Assembly: GCA_023435945.1 (NCBI GenBank) | Contig: JAEZLB010000268.1 | Location: forward strand, 1 to 8,534 | Origin: Pseudomonadota bacterium | GTDB lineage: Bacteria > Pseudomonadota > Gammaproteobacteria > Burkholderiales > Burkholderiaceae_D | Direction: 5' to 3' | DNA length: 8,534 bases | Part shown: positions 6,100 through 8,534 of the stretch, piece by piece | How the letters are laid out: every line of letters begins with the position of its first letter | Numbering within the stretch: the stretch's first letter is position 1 | Made by a program: the position numbers and the translations under genes | The notes under the pieces: generated by a model | What the model was told of the DNA's origin: nothing | Database searches by the model: none | The model's input: only the letters and a program-made list of their open reading frames with translations

Positions 6100-7323
6100 T
6101 CAGGCCTGCGCGCGCCGAAGCAACGTAGAGAGCTCTGTCAGTGTCCGATCCAGTCGGCCGAACACTTCTCGCTGCTCACGCACCTCGCGCGTCGCGCTCG
6201 TCAGTAACCGGCGACGTCGGTCATTCAGGTGCGCGTTGTTCAATTTCAGTCCGTGTCTCGCGAGCAGCCGCGTGAGTCGGGTCGCCTGAGCGCGCAGATC
6301 GCGCCGCGTGGTCTGATAGGCATGCTCGGCCAGCCGGGATCGATCGTGATACCGGAAAACATTCACGAAGAACATCGTCTCGTCGCCGCGATCCGGCTGC
6401 AGCAGCAAACGGTCGCTGAACGGATAGAGCCCGTGATACTGAGCCATCCCGACCTCCATCCTCGACTGGATCAGCGCTCGGAACGTCTGGTTCATGACCG
6501 CTGCGAATCCGTGCGTCGCGAGATCGGCAGTACGCCCCCGGCGAAGCCGCGTGGCATCCAACGTGACGAGCGGATTGACCGAGATGACCAGATCGGCGCC
6601 GCTTTCGAGCACCAGTGACGCATGCATCGTTCGCAGCAGTGCGCCATCGACATAGGTGCGACCGTCGATAACGACCGGCGTATAGAGTCCGGGAAGCGCC
6701 GTGCTCGCGCGAATGGCCTGCGAGATGGGCACATGGTCGAGGCCCGGCTCACCGAAGCGTGCTTCCGTGCCCTCGTTGAGATCGGTGGCGATGATGCGCA
6801 GCAAGCAGGGAAGTTTGCGGAAGTCATTGGTTCGACCCTCGCTTGTCAGCACGCGACGCATGAACCGCTCGAAGGCGCTGTTGTCGAAAAGGCCTGTCGG
6901 CAGGACGTCCAGCAGAGGTTTGAACGCGCCGATCAGACTCTGTCGCAAGGGATCGTGCGCACATTCGAGGGCGATATCGCCGAGCAGTCTGGGAATGCTG
7001 GCGAGTCGTCGCGCGTACTCGGCGAAGGCCGGCCGCATCAGCTCGGCAGGCACGAGCGGATAGTCGTTCTCGCCATCCATGAAGAACGAACGAATCAGGT
7101 CATTGGTGGAAAGGCCGTTGGCGAGGCAAGCGCTGATGATGGCTCCTGAGCTCACTCCCACATAGCCGTGAAGCCGCCCGAGCTCGAGGCCGTCGATGCA
7201 TTCCGCGAGCGCATGCAGGGCGCCAAGTTGATAGAAGGAGCCGAGGGGTCCGCCACCGGCCAGCGCAAGTCCGATTCGTCGGCTGCTCGTGCGCTGCCTG
7301 GTAGCGGGTTCCACTCCGAGCAT
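6100..7323 (-). CDS. Patatin-like phospholipase/lipase
   Basis: A 407-residue patatin-domain protein. The oxyanion-hole glycine run GGGPLG is at 23-28, the nucleophile motif GVSSG at 56-60 (Ser58) and the catalytic aspartate in VDGAL (Asp226), giving the Ser-Asp dyad of this fold; ASTALPG (206-212) is another typical block. Patatins cleave acyl esters of phospholipids or neutral lipids, and bacterial ones are often linked to storage granules. No signal peptide is seen, so it probably acts in the cytoplasm. Residues after about 340 form a basic, charged, helical tail (RRRRLL at 370-375, then leucine-spaced heptad-like sequence) beyond the catalytic core, which might mediate binding to membranes, granules or partners (inference). 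Start ATG 7323, 13 nt after the phasin stop, with only a weak GAG as ribosome site. It is followed after 1 nt by the second lipase. Confidence 0.92.
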   Translation of the reverse strand: MLGVEPATRQRTSSRRIGLALAGGGPLGSFYQLGALHALAECIDGLELGRLHGYVGVSSGAIISACLANGLSTNDLIRSFFMDGENDYPLVPAELMRPAFAEYARRLASIPRLLGDIALECAHDPLRQSLIGAFKPLLDVLPTGLFDNSAFERFMRRVLTSEGRTNDFRKLPCLLRIIATDLNEGTEARFGEPGLDHVPISQAIRASTALPGLYTPVVIDGRTYVDGALLRTMHASLVLESGADLVISVNPLVTLDATRLRRGRTADLATHGFAAVMNQTFRALIQSRMEVGMAQYHGLYPFSDRLLLQPDRGDETMFFVNVFRYHDRSRLAEHAYQTTRRDLRAQATRLTRLLARHGLKLNNAHLNDRRRRLLTSATREVREQREVFGRLDRTLTELSTLLRRAQA

Positions 7324-7336
7324 GGGAACTCAGCCA

Positions 7337-7822
7337 TCAAAGCGCGGCACTATGACTGGCGCCGGAAGACCGAGATGGGAGCCGCGTGGCGCCGCCGCGA
7401 CGGTCTCGCTTGCGCAGCGATTCCACCGCCCGCGTGAGCTCATCCACGTTGCGGCTCAATGCGCGGATCTGTTGAGAAGTCGGCATGCCCAGGTCCTGCA
7501 GCGCCTTCTGTACGCGTGACTGGAAGATCTTTTCGACGTTCTCCCAGGTTGCGCCGGCCTTGCCGCGAATCGAGTTGACGCGTTCGTCGGCCATCCCGCG
7601 CATCTGCGTCAACGCCTGGCTGAGCGCCCGCTGTGTGTTTTCGCGAGCCTGTTCCTGAAACGCGGCCCCTTCCTCGACGAGGGAATCGAACAGCTTCGGG
7701 CCCTCCATGCGTGCCCTTGAAACGGCGCCCAATCCAGCCAGCCAGACGTTCAGGCCGAAGTCGAGGACATCGAGCTTCGGTGCTTTCTTCGCAGTACGAC
7801 GTTTGCCCTTCTTTGCGGCCAT
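7337..7822 (-). CDS. Phasin family protein (PhaI/PhaF type granule coat protein)
   Basis: A 161-residue protein with a lysine/arginine-rich N-terminus (8 basic residues in the first 16). Then follows the phasin block VWLAGLGAVSRARMEGPKLF (27-46), LVEEGAAFQEQA, a long amphipathic helix, and LGMPTSQQIRALSRNVDELT (111-130), the probable leucine-zipper-like oligomerisation helix; the C-terminus is basic and Ser-rich. Phasins of this family coat polyhydroxyalkanoate granules, and some also bind DNA through basic tails. The start at ATG 7822 was chosen over an in-frame GTG at 7861 because GGGAGG stands 5 nt upstream and the family starts with MA(K)-rich sequence. It sits 109 nt after the WS/DGAT gene and 13 nt before the patatin gene. 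No PHA synthase is visible, so it may coat neutral-lipid bodies instead of, or as well as, PHA (inference). Confidence 0.9.
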   Translation of the reverse strand: MAAKKGKRRTAKKAPKLDVLDFGLNVWLAGLGAVSRARMEGPKLFDSLVEEGAAFQEQARENTQRALSQALTQMRGMADERVNSIRGKAGATWENVEKIFQSRVQKALQDLGMPTSQQIRALSRNVDELTRAVESLRKRDRRGGATRLPSRSSGASHSAAL

Positions 7823-7931
7823 GGCGACCTCCCGAAAGTTGAATGACGAATGTGCTGACACAATCGAACGCCAGCATGATTGCAGTCTCGATCCATGCGT
7901 GCTCCGGTGCTATCGCGAATGTCCACAATGA
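7823..7931 (-). other. Leader region between WS/DGAT and phasin genes
   Basis: A 109-nt gap, the longest within the minus-strand gene run. I see no intrinsic terminator and no convincing sigma-70 or sigma-54 promoter; a short dyad TGTG-N4-CACA lies at 7850-7861. The gap leaves room for a separate phasin promoter, but the sequence alone does not show one. Confidence 0.3.
7828..7833 (-). promoter_or_regulatory. Shine-Dalgarno GGGAGG of the phasin gene
   Basis: A near-perfect ribosome-binding site on the minus strand, 5 nt before the ATG at 7822, stronger than those of the neighbouring genes. It decides the start against the in-frame GTG at 7861 and suggests high translation, as expected for an abundant coat protein. 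Confidence 0.8.
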
Positions 7932-8534
7932 CTAAGGAATGTTTCCCATCCGGACCGTACGTCGACGCTTCGCAGGCGCGGGAGGGAGTCTCGAAATGAC
8001 GCACAACAACAGCCTCTCGAACTCTTCACCGAACTTTTGCACCAGGGATGCCGGATCCGCGAGAACGTTGCGATCGGCAATCACACCGAAGTTCACGCGG
8101 TTGTCATAGGAGAGCAGGCTGACGCCGAGACCGAGACGACCTGCTTGCGGTACCCAGAACAGCTGCTGCGCGATGCGCGCGCCGGCAAAGTGCATCGGAT
8201 GTTGCGGTCCCGGGACATTCGAGATCACGAGCGACGCCTTCCTCGTGAAAATATCGATCGCTTCGGTTTCGATTGCCTTCGGCAACAAACCAAGGCCGAG
8301 AAGCAGCCACAGCGACATCAGCGGCTGCGCGGACTTCTTCAGCGCCTGCATATCCCGATGCACATGTTCGATGCGTCGCACCGGGTCGGCCTCACCGATA
8401 GGAAGGGTCGCGAAGATCAGGCCGAACCGGTTGCCCAGCTCCACGCTCGCGTCCTGCGCACGCATGTTGATGGGCACCAGGGCTCGTATGGAAAGCCCAT
8501 CGATGCAAGCGCCCGTCATACGCAGGTACTGGCC
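7932..8534 (-). CDS. Wax ester synthase/diacylglycerol acyltransferase (WS/DGAT), C-terminal part
   Basis: The frame is open to the window edge, so only the last 200 residues of a protein usually 450-500 long are present; it ends with TAG at 7932-7934. The visible part is the WS/DGAT C-terminal domain: GQYLR entering the window, LSIRALVPINMR, LGNRFGLIFATLPIGEADPVRRIEHVHRDM, a central segment LMSLWLLLGLGLLPK, then ISNVPGP and GVSLLSYDNRVNFGVIADR. WS/DGAT enzymes transfer the acyl group of acyl-CoA to fatty alcohols or diacylglycerol, making wax esters or triacylglycerol for storage bodies at the inner membrane. The catalytic HHxxxDG motif lies in the missing N-terminal part and could not be checked. 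It is the first visible gene of the minus-strand run and sets its storage-lipid theme. Whether wax ester or TAG is the product cannot be told from this fragment. Confidence 0.92.
   Translation of the reverse strand, partial: GQYLRMTGACIDGLSIRALVPINMRAQDASVELGNRFGLIFATLPIGEADPVRRIEHVHRDMQALKKSAQPLMSLWLLLGLGLLPKAIETEAIDIFTRKASLVISNVPGPQHPMHFAGARIAQQLFWVPQAGRLGLGVSLLSYDNRVNFGVIADRNVLADPASLVQKFGEEFERLLLCVISRLPPAPAKRRRTVRMGNIP

Noticed and set aside
7823..7861. A 13-residue N-terminal extension of the phasin from a GTG at 7861
   Set aside because: The strong GGGAGG site lies inside this extension at the right distance from ATG 7822, and phasins of this family begin with the Lys-rich segment.
7823..7931. 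A sigma-54-like GG...GC pattern before the phasin gene
   Set aside because: The GG to GC spacing is 9 rather than 10 and the flanking bases do not fit the TGGCAC/TTGC consensus.

Overview
The window is GC-rich and gene-dense. Its gene families point to a gammaproteobacterium of the Nevskiales/Steroidobacter/Xanthomonas-like kind: an E. coli-type FadD, an 'FFLEE motif' protein, a bacterial WS/DGAT and a PhaI/PhaF-type phasin. The taxonomic placement is inferred from gene content, not from a marker gene.

Left part, plus strand (1-986): the 3' end of a cytochrome c gene, which carries one complete heme domain and the tail of a preceding domain, is followed after 35 nt by a small membrane protein of the CDP-archaeol synthase (CarS, formerly DUF46) family. 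These two genes face the rest of the window. The two transcription units converge across about 100 bp (987-1090), in which I see no convincing terminator.

Right part, minus strand (8534 down to 1091): seven genes in one direction. In transcription order they are the C-terminal part of a wax ester synthase/diacylglycerol acyltransferase (cut by the window edge), a phasin, a patatin-like lipase, a membrane-anchored alpha/beta-hydrolase lipase, the long-chain fatty acyl-CoA ligase FadD, an 'FFLEE motif' protein of unknown function, and an AlkJ/choline dehydrogenase-like GMC flavoprotein alcohol dehydrogenase. From the phasin on the genes are tightly packed: gaps of 13 and 1 nt, then a 70-nt gap holding a hairpin, then overlaps of 29 and 4 nt. 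This is what a co-transcribed, translationally coupled operon looks like.

Read as a pathway, the cluster covers making a neutral storage lipid (WS/DGAT), coating the granule (phasin), opening it (two lipases of different fold), activating the released fatty acid (FadD) and oxidising the released fatty alcohol (GMC enzyme). The FFLEE protein is translationally linked to the last two. The integrated storage-lipid or wax-ester turnover role is my inference; the individual family assignments are well supported by motifs. The most unusual details are a ferredoxin-like CX2CX2CX3C cysteine pattern next to the catalytic His of the hydrolase, the uncharacterised FFLEE protein, the archaeal-type CarS homologue, and a first cytochrome domain without a methionine ligand.
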